A stretch of DNA of 58,079 nt from an uncultured Flavobacteriales bacterium (GCA_913030835.1 CAJWDP010000018.1:1-58079), one strand, 5' to 3'; positions 1-9,034 are shown, counted from the stretch's first letter. The notes: a model not told the origin generated them from the letters alone. Program-made: numbers and translations.

Positions 1-62
1 AGTTGGTTTAGAGCACTACCTTGACAGGGTAGGGGTCACTGGTTCGAATCCAGTACAGCCCA
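1..62 (+). tRNA. tRNA-Val (GAC), 5' end missing
   Basis: The D-arm remnant, anticodon arm (stem CTACC/GGTAG, loop TTGACAG, anticodon GAC), T-arm with GTTCGAATC, and 3' acceptor strand ACAGCCC plus discriminator A are visible. The 5' acceptor strand lies outside the window. CCA is not encoded. A terminator hairpin follows directly. Confidence 0.9.
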
Positions 63-76
63 CAACATAATGAGTC

Positions 77-100
77 AGGCCTCGGAACAGAGGCCTTTTT
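77..100 (+). terminator. Rho-independent terminator after tRNA-Val
   Basis: Perfect 7-bp stem AGGCCTC/GAGGCCT with a six-base loop followed by a T-run, 14 bases after the tRNA end. It ends the tRNA transcript; on the other strand it lies beyond the stop of the CotH-like gene. Confidence 0.85.
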
Positions 101-127
101 CTTTACCTATTGAATCGTCATTTGTTA

Positions 128-1525
128 CTATGGCGTGTACGCATCTGCTTCTGCATACCTCACATTACAATGATTGATCAGCTCAGTCAAACTCGCATCA
201 AAATCCGAATAATTGTTCAGAAATGAGAACTCAGGAATAACTTCCCCTTCACTACCTGTCACGAAAGGTTGGATCAAGTTGTACAGGTCGTTGTAATTAG
301 CAGCCATCTTTGAGGGCTCAAAAGGACCATTGATGAACTGGTCAATGTAGTTATCGTATGCCGTTTTGTATGTCGGGTCGTCATACAGAAACCGGATCAA
401 TGGCCAGTTTGGACCAATACTACCAGGTCCCGTTCCTGAAAAATCAAAAGGCAAAGGATCGCGTGCCGCATGAACCATGGTTGTGCTGTTTATGAAACAT
501 TCATTGTGGTCCCAAGGGATCCAATGAATGCGGGTGTCTTCCGGGTTGTAGTACAGATAGTAATTGTGGGGAGCAAGCCCATACGTATCCCAGTTTTGAA
601 CAGTGGTATTTGCTGCCAACCATTTCAAAAAGCCGTCAACATTGAAAACAGCTTCCAAATTGGAACGCCACAAGGCCGGGTCTGTGAGTCTACGGCTGTC
701 GTGCAGAGCCGTAAACATATTTATCAGCTCACTCATATCGGACTGCACATCGCCCTTTAATTCGAAATCCTTTTCATAGTCTTCCATAAAATGGATGTAA
801 TTGAACGTTGCCCCACCCGCATGTCCGTTCGCATGATCTCCCTCTGCTTTAAAACAAATTCCTGCATCCGTCCCGAACTGTGATTTGATCATGGTGTCAA
901 AAACTATCTCGACGCCTGTGTACAACCCGTAATATTCAGGTCCATTTCCGTGATCGACATATACTCGATAGAAAGCAGCCTTGGCAGTTGGGATGCCAAA
1001 TTCTCTAAAAACATCATCCGCAGCCTTTTCCCTCATTAGCGAATAATCTTTAAAACTGTTCGCCAATGATAATTGTTGAAAGCCATAAAAGCTTTGACCC
1101 CAGATCAGTGGGTTTTCATCTTCAAAATGATTGAACTCAAGCCGTATCGGAAATTTGGATTTGCCTGTATTATAGGCGGAGCTGAGGCTTGAGTTTCCCT
1201 TAAACCGAAAACCTACATCGTACCACTGTCTTCCATTAAAATAGACTTGGCTTGGGACATACGTTGGTGTTTCCGTCGCAAATCCACCCGATCCCAAAAC
1301 TTCATTCAGATTATTTTGTAACACCTCCCAATATTCAGGTTCAATCACGATATCGAATCGATTTACTTTGTCATTTGGAAAAACAATGTCGTAATTGGGT
1401 GTTGCATCACCAGCATGTGTGTCAATTGTCCAATCTTCCAACTCAAATCCCGGTGGTACCGGAGCTTCTTTCCTACATGACACCATTGCAAGCAAGAGAA
1501 TTAAAACCAAATAGTATTTACTCAT
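128..1525 (-). CDS. CotH kinase family lipoprotein
   Basis: 465 residues, resembling the CotH family, named after the Bacillus spore-coat kinase CotH. A lipobox ending at Cys17 (AMVSC) predicts a lipoprotein, so it should act at the cell surface or in the periplasm. Family-like features are an early strand FDIVIEPEYWE, a GFRFKGNSS segment near residue 105, a YYGLYTGVE block near 200 and a conserved late motif WIPWDHNECF near 340 with Asp/His/Asn residues as in CotH active sites. It overlaps the upstream DUF2490-like gene by 8 bp, so the two are probably co-translated. Substrate is unknown; kinase activity is inferred from the family only. Confidence 0.8.
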   Translation of the reverse strand: MSKYYLVLILLLAMVSCRKEAPVPPGFELEDWTIDTHAGDATPNYDIVFPNDKVNRFDIVIEPEYWEVLQNNLNEVLGSGGFATETPTYVPSQVYFNGRQWYDVGFRFKGNSSLSSAYNTGKSKFPIRLEFNHFEDENPLIWGQSFYGFQQLSLANSFKDYSLMREKAADDVFREFGIPTAKAAFYRVYVDHGNGPEYYGLYTGVEIVFDTMIKSQFGTDAGICFKAEGDHANGHAGGATFNYIHFMEDYEKDFELKGDVQSDMSELINMFTALHDSRRLTDPALWRSNLEAVFNVDGFLKWLAANTTVQNWDTYGLAPHNYYLYYNPEDTRIHWIPWDHNECFINSTTMVHAARDPLPFDFSGTGPGSIGPNWPLIRFLYDDPTYKTAYDNYIDQFINGPFEPSKMAANYNDLYNLIQPFVTGSEGEVIPEFSFLNNYSDFDASLTELINHCNVRYAEADAYTP

Positions 1526-2300
1526 TCTTTTTCAAGTTTAATTTGTAGCTGAAATTGAATCCTAGAATGTAAATGGTTTCCGGATTGAATGTGGTTGTCC
1601 CAAGATACGTCGGGAATGTATTGAATCCTTTCTCGATTCTGTAATACAATCCTAGCCGCGCCCTTTTAAACGGTTTTAAATTGGTTCCCAATGTGAACCT
1701 GACCTTTTCAAAGCCCGAAAGCTCCATAGAACCGGTTTCAACCTCAGGAATATATTCCACAGCATCTTCTGTCGTTTTTGCGTGAAACAATTCTGCCTTA
1801 AGGTATGGGTCAAGTTTCCAATTTTTTACGTTGTAATCCAGTTTTAAAGCGAGTCTAAGTTTCGAGGTAGAATAGTCCCCGTTTCCTTTAGACTGTTGAA
1901 AATAATCCCTTAGCTGATATCTCAATCGGCAGGACAATTTGAATCGATTTAATTTGTGTCCGTAACCAAGATCTGCCTGAGCGCGCCACTGTCGGTTACC
2001 CGTGTTTTCATCGGTTTCATTTATATAGCGGTATGCTGCTCCCAATTTTAATCCATCGATAATTTCATATGAACCGCCAAACTGGGTAAATAAAATTCCT
2101 AGGGCTGAAGAATTTTCGTTGAATCGTAAGTTTTGACTTACTTTGAACTCGAGTTTATCATCTAACAATTCTGTTCTTAACGCAAAGCTGCTCCAGGTTT
2201 CAAAGTCTTGAACCACCATTGAATCCTGCTGCCCTATTGTGCTGGCAGCATAATGAACAACACACAACAATACACACAAATTTCTTATTCTCCTGACCAT
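1518..2300 (-). CDS. DUF2490-like outer-membrane beta-barrel protein
   Basis: 260 residues with an N-terminal signal peptide (about residues 1-23, ending near STIGQ). The rest is alternating amphipathic strands typical of a small outer-membrane barrel, e.g. KLGAAYRYINE and RFKLSCRLRYQLRDY, and it ends on a strand, FNFSYKLNLKK. Length and the opening block (DFETWSSFALRTEL...) fit the DUF2490 family, whose function is unknown. It is first in a two-gene unit with the CotH-like lipoprotein, which starts inside its last codons. A palindrome lies just upstream of its start. Confidence 0.7.
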   Translation of the reverse strand: MVRRIRNLCVLLCVVHYAASTIGQQDSMVVQDFETWSSFALRTELLDDKLEFKVSQNLRFNENSSALGILFTQFGGSYEIIDGLKLGAAYRYINETDENTGNRQWRAQADLGYGHKLNRFKLSCRLRYQLRDYFQQSKGNGDYSTSKLRLALKLDYNVKNWKLDPYLKAELFHAKTTEDAVEYIPEVETGSMELSGFEKVRFTLGTNLKPFKRARLGLYYRIEKGFNTFPTYLGTTTFNPETIYILGFNFSYKLNLKKNE

Positions 2301-2314
2301 TGCTCGGAAGTATT

Positions 2315-2330
2315 ATGTCCTATTGGACAT
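2315..2330. promoter_or_regulatory. Palindrome upstream of the DUF2490-like gene
   Basis: Perfect inverted repeat ATGTCC-TATT-GGACAT, 15 bp upstream of the start codon at 2300. A TACTTTG element resembling the Bacteroidota -7 box lies just upstream of it on the minus strand, so the palindrome would fall near or just after the transcription start. It could be an operator or a 5' UTR hairpin. Confidence 0.35.
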
Positions 2331-2415
2331 TGAACAAAGTAAATGGTTTAATCCTTCGGCAGCATTTCTTTTACGCGTGACAATTTAGGAAGAAATTCGA
2401 TATCGCATAATCATT

Positions 2416-3261
2416 CTAATGATCTGACACGACAAGTTTCCCAATAGCCAAAGGAAGGGCCTTCCCTCCGATTCGAACATGATACAAGCCATTAGCTAAT
2501 CCAGAAATGTCCAATTCACAATCCCTGAGAAGTTGGTCATAAACGAGCACTCCAACTGATGAAACAATTTGAATTGGCTCACCTTGTAGATCAATACAGT
2601 TATTCCTATTGACCCTGACTCTATTTGAAGCGGGCATAGGAAATAATTCAAGAGGTGTAGTTTGTTGGATTTCTCCCTTTGCCATAGAAGTCGGGCCGGA
2701 TGGACTACTACTTGAGAAAGTTATATTATCAAAATAGGCGATCACATTATCCGTTCTTCCAGCTAGGTCAAAGTCAGGGAAAATTACAATTTGATCTTTA
2801 ACAAGAGGATATACTCCTATTCGAGTTGAAAAATCGAATGTAAGCTCTTCCCACTCGTTAATGATTGTGTTCGATACTTTTATTTCAGGTTGTGCAGCGG
2901 AAGTAGCATCTACGAACTTTATTCCAACATCACTGATTTTATCCTTAAATACCATAATTTTGATTACACAATTAGTCGAATCAAAGCTAAACGAGCTCAA
3001 ATCTGTACCATGCATTGATTCGCATCCAGCCCAAGGATTTCCTGTTTGTAATGCTGTGAATTTGGCAACACTAGAAGACAAATTCACTCCACCAGGAGCC
3101 GGGTTTGAGACAATCTCTAACGGGGGGTTGGTGTCATTCTCGAATACAGTCCAAGTCCAGGAGGACCCAATACCGGGATTTTCAAAATCGATTGGATTAT
3201 TTTGGCAATAGGCTGAGGAAAACACAAGCGAGGTAGTCAAAATGAATAGAATCTTTTTCAT
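2416..3261 (-). CDS. Secreted protein with C-terminal T9SS sorting domain
   Basis: 281 residues from the ATG at 3261, which begins a clean signal peptide (MKKILFILTTSLVFSSAYCQ); a TTG 18 bp further up is less likely. Residues about 20-190 look like a jelly-roll carbohydrate-binding-type domain: an FENPG opening, a WTVFEND turn, a long EITFDFST-type strand and a YFDNITF strand near the end. The last 75 residues (LELFPMPASNRV ... LANGLYHVRI ... LVV) match a type A T9SS C-terminal domain, so export across the outer membrane is expected. No catalytic motif is seen; the binding function is inferred from the fold pattern. Confidence 0.65.
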   Translation of the reverse strand: MKKILFILTTSLVFSSAYCQNNPIDFENPGIGSSWTWTVFENDTNPPLEIVSNPAPGGVNLSSSVAKFTALQTGNPWAGCESMHGTDLSSFSFDSTNCVIKIMVFKDKISDVGIKFVDATSAAQPEIKVSNTIINEWEELTFDFSTRIGVYPLVKDQIVIFPDFDLAGRTDNVIAYFDNITFSSSSPSGPTSMAKGEIQQTTPLELFPMPASNRVRVNRNNCIDLQGEPIQIVSSVGVLVYDQLLRDCELDISGLANGLYHVRIGGKALPLAIGKLVVSDH

Positions 3262-3300
3262 CTGTTTGAATTTAGACAAGCAAACTATAGCACCCTGCTA

Positions 3301-3323
3301 CTTATTGTCTTGTTAACAATAAG
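3301..3323. promoter_or_regulatory. Inverted repeat between divergent genes
   Basis: CTTATTGT-N7-ACAATAAG, a perfect 8-bp inverted repeat in the 180-bp gap between the divergent sorting-domain protein and the HAD phosphatase. It is AT-rich and may be an operator or chance. Confidence 0.25.
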
Positions 3324-3441
3324 AAAGTTAGTGTTTTCTAAATCATTTGACAAGCTTGATCGATTCGACATCTAGCTTTTCCATATAAATACTTTAGGCT
3401 TTCCACCAAAATATTCAACAATTGTTGATATTTTGAACTCT

Positions 3442-4083
3442 ATGCAAATTGCTAAAGAAAGAATTACCAGCATCATTTTTGATCTTGGCGGAGTATTGTT
3501 GAATATTGATTATGGCCGAACAAGAACTGCGTTTGAACACCTTGGAGTACCAAACTTTAGTGACCTGTTCTCTCAGGCACAACAAACCGAATTATTCTCG
3601 TTGTTTGAAACAGGGAAAATTACCGAGATCGAATTTTTTCATGGGGTAAGGACCACTGCGGGTATTGGGTGTACCGACGATGAGATCCGAACGGCTTGGA
3701 ATGCGATGTTATTGAGTTTTCCACCTCAACGACTTGAATTTCTACAGAATATTAAACCCAGATATAGGACTTATTTACTGAGTAATACTAACGCAACCCA
3801 TGAAACGGCATTTCTTCAAATCATACAAGAAGAAAATGGGATTCAAAGTCTGAACGACTACTTCAACTCCGTATATTTTTCTCATAAAATCGGCTACCGT
3901 AAACCGGATCGTGATTCATTCAGTTATGTGCTCAATGAAAATAATCTTGATGCTAATCAAACCCTGTTCATCGATGACTCCATTCAACATGTAATGGGAG
4001 CAAAACAACTAGGTATTCATTCGGTTCACCTAGACACCTCCAAAGAAAATGTAATTGAAAAATTAAGTTTTCTCCTGGCATAG
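3442..4083 (+). CDS. HAD-superfamily phosphatase (YihX-like)
   Basis: 213 residues from the ATG at 3442; a TTG nine bases upstream is an alternative. HAD motifs are in order: motif I FDLGGVLLNID with nucleophile Asp14, motif II LLSNTN near residue 113, motif III Lys in IGYRKPD near 150, and motif IV FIDDS near 175. The DLG form of motif I and the spacing resemble the sugar-phosphate phosphatase YihX and relatives. A helical cap sits between motifs I and II. Substrate cannot be read from sequence. Its last 21 bp overlap the convergent epimerase gene. Confidence 0.8.
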   Translation: MQIAKERITSIIFDLGGVLLNIDYGRTRTAFEHLGVPNFSDLFSQAQQTELFSLFETGKITEIEFFHGVRTTAGIGCTDDEIRTAWNAMLLSFPPQRLEFLQNIKPRYRTYLLSNTNATHETAFLQIIQEENGIQSLNDYFNSVYFSHKIGYRKPDRDSFSYVLNENNLDANQTLFIDDSIQHVMGAKQLGIHSVHLDTSKENVIEKLSFLLA

Positions 4084-4461
4084 CTCCACCAAGACTCCGT
4101 TTGTCGATTTTGGATGTAGGAATACAATCCGCTTGTTGTCTGCTCCGTCTTTGGGCTCAGAATTAATCAATTGATAACCTAATTTTGTTAGTCTATCAAT
4201 TTCAGATTGAATGTCTTTTACTTCAAAAGCAAGATGATGAATGCCTTCACCCTTTTTCTCGATAAACTTGGAAATCGGACTTTCTGAAGTTGTGCCTTCC
4301 AACAACTCCACTTTACTCTCCCCCACGCGGAAGAACGAGGTGCGGACACCTTCAGAATGAACTTCTTCCAGTTTATAGCTCTCCTGATCAAACAACTCAG
4401 AAAACAGTTTCGTTGATGATTTTAAATCTTTTACAGCGATACCGATGTGCTCCAGCTTCAT
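4063..4461 (-). CDS. mce: Methylmalonyl-CoA epimerase
   Basis: 132 residues from the ATG at 4461, where the family normally begins (MKLEHIGIAVKDL); an upstream in-frame start adds eight atypical residues. It belongs to the VOC (glyoxalase-like) fold. The metal ligands of the family are present: His5 in EHIGIAV, His in GIHHLAF near residue 77, and Glu in VLVELC near the end. It interconverts (R)- and (S)-methylmalonyl-CoA in propionyl-CoA/succinyl-CoA metabolism. The mutase genes are not in the window. It lies just beyond the terminator of the next upstream gene. Confidence 0.85.
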   Translation of the reverse strand: MKLEHIGIAVKDLKSSTKLFSELFDQESYKLEEVHSEGVRTSFFRVGESKVELLEGTTSESPISKFIEKKGEGIHHLAFEVKDIQSEIDRLTKLGYQLINSEPKDGADNKRIVFLHPKSTNGVLVELCQEKT

Positions 4462-4470
4462 ATTTATTGT

Positions 4471-4498
4471 AAAAAAAAACCCCACTGTTGAAGTGAGG
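4471..4498 (-). terminator. Rho-independent terminator
   Basis: Read on the minus strand: CCTCACT-TCAAC-AGTGGGG followed by nine T. It lies 23 bp past the stop of the gene at 4522-5325 and insulates that gene from the epimerase gene. Confidence 0.85.
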
Positions 4499-4521
4499 AT
4501 TCAAATCTTTTGAATTCAGGT

Positions 4522-5325
4522 TTAGTTTTTACTAAACTCGTCGTTTGTATTATCATAATTAAGATAATACAGGCCCTTCTTCAAGGTTGTACAGTCAATC
4601 TTCTCCCCAAAACCTTTTTTAACGATGTTTCCAAACGAATCAAATATTTCGTACTTCGTTTTTTGCGTAAACGTGATCTCTTTTTTCACCTTCTTCGGGT
4701 AAAACTCAACCTCTTTCATTTCAGTATCGATAAATGTAGCGGCAGTCGACATTCTCGGCCTTCCTGTATAGTCCACCTGTTTCACTCTGAACTTATTCTC
4801 TCCTGAATGGGTAGTCACTTTAAACTTGTAATCTTGTTCGCCTGGAGTGCCATTCCCTTCAACTTCCCCTACTTTAATCCACTTGTTCCAGCGATATTGC
4901 TCAACTATGTAGGTAAGCTTTCCCGTTTCTTTGTTTGTCTTCCAATTCAGCACCTGATCATCACCAACATTAATGGAAATTGTTTCGAAAGTACTTTGTG
5001 GCTCAAGAACCTGTGGGTTAATGATTTTGGGCGTACAATCCAACTTGTGAAATATTTCTACTTCCAAGGGTTCTCCCACCTTCATTTGAAAATTGACAAA
5101 ATCAATTTCAAATGCACTTGAGGCAATTTCATCGGTTGTTACATCACCGTTAACCGTCACTTTGGTAACACAAAATCCCACTCCAGAACTTCCAAAGGGA
5201 TTTTGAACATAAATGTTTCTACCCTGATAATGACCCTGTAAGATAATGGACGTTTCTGACTGCGCTTTTGCGGTCGAAACCAATCCGAAAGCCACTACTA
5301 GTAGTAAGACAGATAGTTTGTTCAT
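4522..5325 (-). CDS. Secreted protein of unknown function, T9SS-like C-terminus
   Basis: 267 residues from the ATG at 5325, which gives a signal peptide (MNKLSVLLLVVAFGLVSTAKA); the longer frame adds an arginine-rich leader and is less likely. After a central beta-rich part with two cysteines (GFCVTKVTV, HKLDCTP), a fibronectin-like segment around residues 125-195 (LNWKTNKETGKLTYIVEQY ... KFRVKQVD) is followed by a C-terminal block, EFYPKKVKKEITF ... TLKKGLYYLNYD, resembling a T9SS sorting domain. I recognise no enzymatic motif. Single gene, bounded by a strong terminator. Confidence 0.6.
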   Translation of the reverse strand: MNKLSVLLLVVAFGLVSTAKAQSETSIILQGHYQGRNIYVQNPFGSSGVGFCVTKVTVNGDVTTDEIASSAFEIDFVNFQMKVGEPLEVEIFHKLDCTPKIINPQVLEPQSTFETISINVGDDQVLNWKTNKETGKLTYIVEQYRWNKWIKVGEVEGNGTPGEQDYKFKVTTHSGENKFRVKQVDYTGRPRMSTAATFIDTEMKEVEFYPKKVKKEITFTQKTKYEIFDSFGNIVKKGFGEKIDCTTLKKGLYYLNYDNTNDEFSKN

Positions 5326-5537
5326 TTTTGTGCTTAAATTTAAAAGGATGCTAAGCCTAAGCAGGCGCAATATTACTCTCATTTTTCTACATATCAAAAT
5401 AAATGAGAGAATTAATTACCCCATCATTTCAGGCAAAATCATTCCTATTACATCAACAACTTTCTTCGGTCTAATATAAATTATATTCTTCCAATTTAAA
5501 TAAAATAGTGGGATAATTCTCCATTAATTTATTCTCG

Positions 5538-5545
5538 TATATTCG
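5538..5545 (+). promoter_or_regulatory. Putative -7 promoter element
   Basis: TATATTCG, one base off the Bacteroidota -7 consensus TAnnTTTG, 46 bp upstream of the peptide-binding lipoprotein start. No clear -33 element. Confidence 0.35.
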
Positions 5546-5591
5546 TAACTCCAATTTCATTTTAGAATAAACTAAAGAATTAAGGCAATCT

Positions 5592-7337
5592 ATGGACGTT
5601 AGGGTTTGGATTTTATCTGTTGCTGTTTTGGCCTGTGCATGCAGTCAAGGCTCAAGTGAAGAATCGGGAAAAAGGGTAGCAAAGGGAGAAGCAGCTTATG
5701 GTGGAAACATTAAAACTGCCGAAACTGAAAAGTACTCCACGTTGTTTCCGGTCGAGATTGTTTCCATGAGCGCCGCGAGAATCGCCCAACAAATACACGA
5801 GGGATTGGTTAAGTTTAACACCGAAGACTTAAGTGCAATCGGTGCTATTGCAGAAAGTTGGGAAATTAGTGATGGTGGACGAGTATACACCTTTAAGCTA
5901 AGAGAAAATGTATACTTCCATGACAACGATTGTTTTGAGGGTGGAAAGGGAAGACAAGTAAAGGCAGACGACTTTGTATATTCTTTTGAATTACTTTGCG
6001 GAAATAACAAGAACAACAGCAATTACGACAACTTTTTTAAAGAAGAAGTGGTTGGTGCAAAGTTGTTTCATAACGGACAGGCAAAATCCATTGAAGGCAT
6101 CAAAAAGCTGGATGATTTTACCCTTCAAATTTCATTGATCAATCCCAATCCTACATTTATTTATTCCCTAGCCAATCCCGCTTGTTCTGTTCTTGCTAAA
6201 GAAGCGTATGAAAAGTATGAGTCAGATTTAATGGTTGGCGCTGGTCCTTTCCGATTTTCCGGGGAAGATGAGAACTCCGGCACAGTTTATCTGACCTATC
6301 ATCCGAAATACCATCTTCAGGATGAACAAGGGAACCGCTTTCCATATGCAGACTCACTTACTTTCAGTTTTTATGAAAACAAATTGGACGAATATGAGGC
6401 CTTTGCTGCGAAAAAACTGTCTTTTATTGATGGGATTCCTTCTTCAAAAGTAGCTGAGATCCTTCAAGAGAACATCAGCAACTTTGAAATGATGCCGCCC
6501 ATGTATGAACTTACGATTGAGCCGGAGGCGCTAACCCAATATTATGAATTTAACATGTCCAAGCCTCCTTTTGACAATGTTTTGGTTAGAAAGGCATTTA
6601 ATTATGCCATTAATCGACCTAAGATTATCGACAACGCACTAAATGGTCAGGGTATAGAAGCGAGATACGGACTAGTTCCGAAAATAAGAGCTTTCAGCGA
6701 CTACCCTTTTGATTCGATTAACGGGTACAACTACAATCCTGAAAAAGCACAACAATTATTGGCCGAGGCAGGATATCCGCATGGCGAGGGATTCCCGACA
6801 ATTTCTCTTGAAATCAATTCGGGCGGAAATGTAAATAATAAGGTCGCCGCTGAAATCGAAAGACAGCTAAAAACAGTGCTCAATGTCAATATTTCATGGA
6901 GCACCGTTTCGTTCAAACAAAAACTTGAGGACAGTAAGTATGGACGGGCTGACATGTTTAGATCTGCCTGGATCGCTGACTTTCCTTCTCCAGAGAATTT
7001 TTTAATGATCTGCTACGGCGCTAATGTTCCTGCATCTGCTGAAGCGCCTTCTTATCCAAATACAATGCGGTATGTGAACCCTGTTTTTGATTCATTGTTT
7101 GTTGCCGGGCTTCATACTGAAGACCGAGAAACTAAAATGAGTCTATTGGCTCAAGCAGAAAAAATCATGATGGAAGAGGCGCCTATGATGATGCTTTGGT
7201 ACGGCGAGGACTACAAGATCATTCACTCGAACGTTCAGAATTATCACCACAATGCACTTAATTACATAGACTTTTCTCGAATTTATTTGAAGACTTTAAC
7301 CGAAGAAGAGTTTAAGGCCCTTAAAGGCATTCAATAA
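5592..7337 (+). CDS. Peptide ABC transporter substrate-binding lipoprotein (SBP family 5)
   Basis: 581 residues. A short signal peptide with cysteines at 15 and 17 (VLACACSQ) suggests a lipoprotein. It has the family 5 solute-binding order: an ARIAQQIHEGLVKFN segment near residue 60, AESWEISDGGRVYTFKLRENV near 90-110, VRKAFNYAINR near 335, and a late block with PEKAQQLLAEAGYP near 390. This is the OppA/DppA fold, which captures oligopeptides for uptake. No permease or ATPase gene adjoins it, so it must use partners encoded elsewhere or serve another role. Confidence 0.85.
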   Translation: MDVRVWILSVAVLACACSQGSSEESGKRVAKGEAAYGGNIKTAETEKYSTLFPVEIVSMSAARIAQQIHEGLVKFNTEDLSAIGAIAESWEISDGGRVYTFKLRENVYFHDNDCFEGGKGRQVKADDFVYSFELLCGNNKNNSNYDNFFKEEVVGAKLFHNGQAKSIEGIKKLDDFTLQISLINPNPTFIYSLANPACSVLAKEAYEKYESDLMVGAGPFRFSGEDENSGTVYLTYHPKYHLQDEQGNRFPYADSLTFSFYENKLDEYEAFAAKKLSFIDGIPSSKVAEILQENISNFEMMPPMYELTIEPEALTQYYEFNMSKPPFDNVLVRKAFNYAINRPKIIDNALNGQGIEARYGLVPKIRAFSDYPFDSINGYNYNPEKAQQLLAEAGYPHGEGFPTISLEINSGGNVNNKVAAEIERQLKTVLNVNISWSTVSFKQKLEDSKYGRADMFRSAWIADFPSPENFLMICYGANVPASAEAPSYPNTMRYVNPVFDSLFVAGLHTEDRETKMSLLAQAEKIMMEEAPMMMLWYGEDYKIIHSNVQNYHHNALNYIDFSRIYLKTLTEEEFKALKGIQ

Positions 7338-7378
7338 CTCACTCGAAGATTCGGATCGAATTTACTTCCCTAGTCAAA

Positions 7379-7972
7379 CTAGGCTTCCTCTTTCGCTGAC
7401 TTGAACGACTTTGCAGCACGTAACATGTCGTTTACCCTAGATAGTGAAAACGATCCGAAGTAATGACTTTGAATCGTAAAATATGTTCCTTCAATTTCTT
7501 TGATCAGACAAAAGTGATTGAATCCTCCTATCTCAGAATTATTTTTTCCATTCAAAGTGTAGATAATTTCATCGTCGTCTTCTGTGTTAACAACCAAATC
7601 GAACACCCCATTGTCTAAAATTAGGCGCTCTTTTATCTTTTCAATTGTTTTCACTTCTTTGCCCCAATCGTCTATCGTAAGGTGAAACTTGTCATTTAAT
7701 TTTACGTGCCACGTTACCTCTTCTTTGTGTTCAATCATTGGACGCTCTCCAATTGTTTTTATCGGTAACATCATTTGATATGGCAAATCGACCTGGTCTA
7801 TTGTAAAATCACACATAGTCATATCGGAATAGTCCAGTTCGTCAACTTCGCTTTCCATAACTGTTGGGCTTTCTTCCTGATCATCATTCGTTTTTGGTTC
7901 TTCAGAACCACATGAGACAATAGCTGCCAAGAAAGCAGTAGTAAATAATAGTTTTATTTGGTTCATGTTCAT
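7379..7972 (-). CDS. Lipoprotein of unknown function
   Basis: 197 residues from the ATG at 7972; another ATG at 7966 and a TTG at 7981 are possible. Signal peptide with a lipobox ending IVSC, followed by an acidic linker (EEPKTNDDQEESPT). The mature part has two cysteines (TMCDF and NHFCLIK) and ends in a basic helix (MLRAAKSFKSAKEE). No recognised domain. It is convergent with the peptide-binding gene. Confidence 0.6.
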   Translation of the reverse strand: MNMNQIKLLFTTAFLAAIVSCGSEEPKTNDDQEESPTVMESEVDELDYSDMTMCDFTIDQVDLPYQMMLPIKTIGERPMIEHKEEVTWHVKLNDKFHLTIDDWGKEVKTIEKIKERLILDNGVFDLVVNTEDDDEIIYTLNGKNNSEIGGFNHFCLIKEIEGTYFTIQSHYFGSFSLSRVNDMLRAAKSFKSAKEEA

Positions 7973-8005
7973 CTTCTTCAAATTAAGTTTTCTAAAATAG
8001 CATAT

Positions 8006-9034
8006 TTAATTAAATCTCTTAATGTCAACCTTCGGATTCAGTTGTCCGCCGTAAAGAATATGGCCTACAAACTGCTTTGCAAAGTATGGTGCGAGCATTA
8101 CCCCTTTGGTTCCCAACCCGTTAAAGATTCCTAATGTCCTGTAATCTGGATGCACACCAATTAACGGTCTTCTGTCTGCAACGGTAGGTCGTAAACCTGC
8201 AGTATGGTCGATTATGCTATAAGGCCCCTTATAAAAGGAGGCTAGTTTATCCTCGATTTTCTTTTTTCCGTCCGCGGTTGGGGCTAATGTATGGTCTGTC
8301 CAGTCGTAGGTTGAACCCACGAGGTATTCGTCATTGCCGGCAGGCATAATAAAGAAACCTCGATTCAGAAGTTCATCCGAATCAATTTTTTCAGCTCTGA
8401 TTCTGAGTAGCTCCCCTTTGGTCTTTTGAAGGGGAAGCCAATCGAACCACTCCGAAGATACTCCCAAGTGACCCTGACACAATATGATTTGGTCGAATCG
8501 AATTTGATCGTATGTGTTTTCAGATAAGTTTAACTTATTGGAATCAAACTGATCCTCGATAATCATCTTATGTTCGATCAAATATTCCCGATACCATTTC
8601 AACACATTAGTTAATACCACTCTACTGCAATTGGTAACCCTGCCAAAGCCAAAATCATTTTCAAGAAGTTTGTTTCGGTGTATTTCTCGCGCTGGCTCAA
8701 TGTATTCGTTGTCGAGAGATTTTTGATCCCAAAATTTGCGGTATTCATCACTTCCACAAAATTTCAAAATTTCATAGGTCAAGAAGAAATTCTGACCTAG
8801 CTTTTTCTCTAGATATTCGTAAAAGGATTTAGCAACAGGCAAGAGTTCATCGGCCATCCAGCTTTTTTTGATTCGCTTAAAGGCCATTGGATTGATCATT
8901 CCCGCTGCCACTTTTGAAGATGCTTGTTCGTGACCCTGATCAATAAATAAAACCGACTTGCCTTCCCGGATGAATGTTTCTCCTAAAACGGTGCCTGCAA
9001 TACCCTGACCGACTATTAGAATATCAGTTTCCAT
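8006..9034 (-). CDS. FAD-dependent oxidoreductase (DAO / glycine oxidase-like)
   Basis: 342 residues from the ATG at 9034. An N-terminal Rossmann FAD motif DILIVGQGIAGTVLGE with a closing acidic residue (LFID) is clear. A VAAGMINP block near residue 43 and a C-terminal DHTAGLRPTVADRRPLIG ... GLGTKGVMLAPYFA block are typical of the DAO superfamily (D-amino-acid oxidases, glycine oxidase ThiO, the MnmC C-terminal domain). Substrate is not determinable. It overlaps the upstream LysE-type exporter gene by 11 bp, so the pair may oxidise and export an amino compound. Confidence 0.75.
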   Translation of the reverse strand: METDILIVGQGIAGTVLGETFIREGKSVLFIDQGHEQASSKVAAGMINPMAFKRIKKSWMADELLPVAKSFYEYLEKKLGQNFFLTYEILKFCGSDEYRKFWDQKSLDNEYIEPAREIHRNKLLENDFGFGRVTNCSRVVLTNVLKWYREYLIEHKMIIEDQFDSNKLNLSENTYDQIRFDQIILCQGHLGVSSEWFDWLPLQKTKGELLRIRAEKIDSDELLNRGFFIMPAGNDEYLVGSTYDWTDHTLAPTADGKKKIEDKLASFYKGPYSIIDHTAGLRPTVADRRPLIGVHPDYRTLGIFNGLGTKGVMLAPYFAKQFVGHILYGGQLNPKVDIKRFN

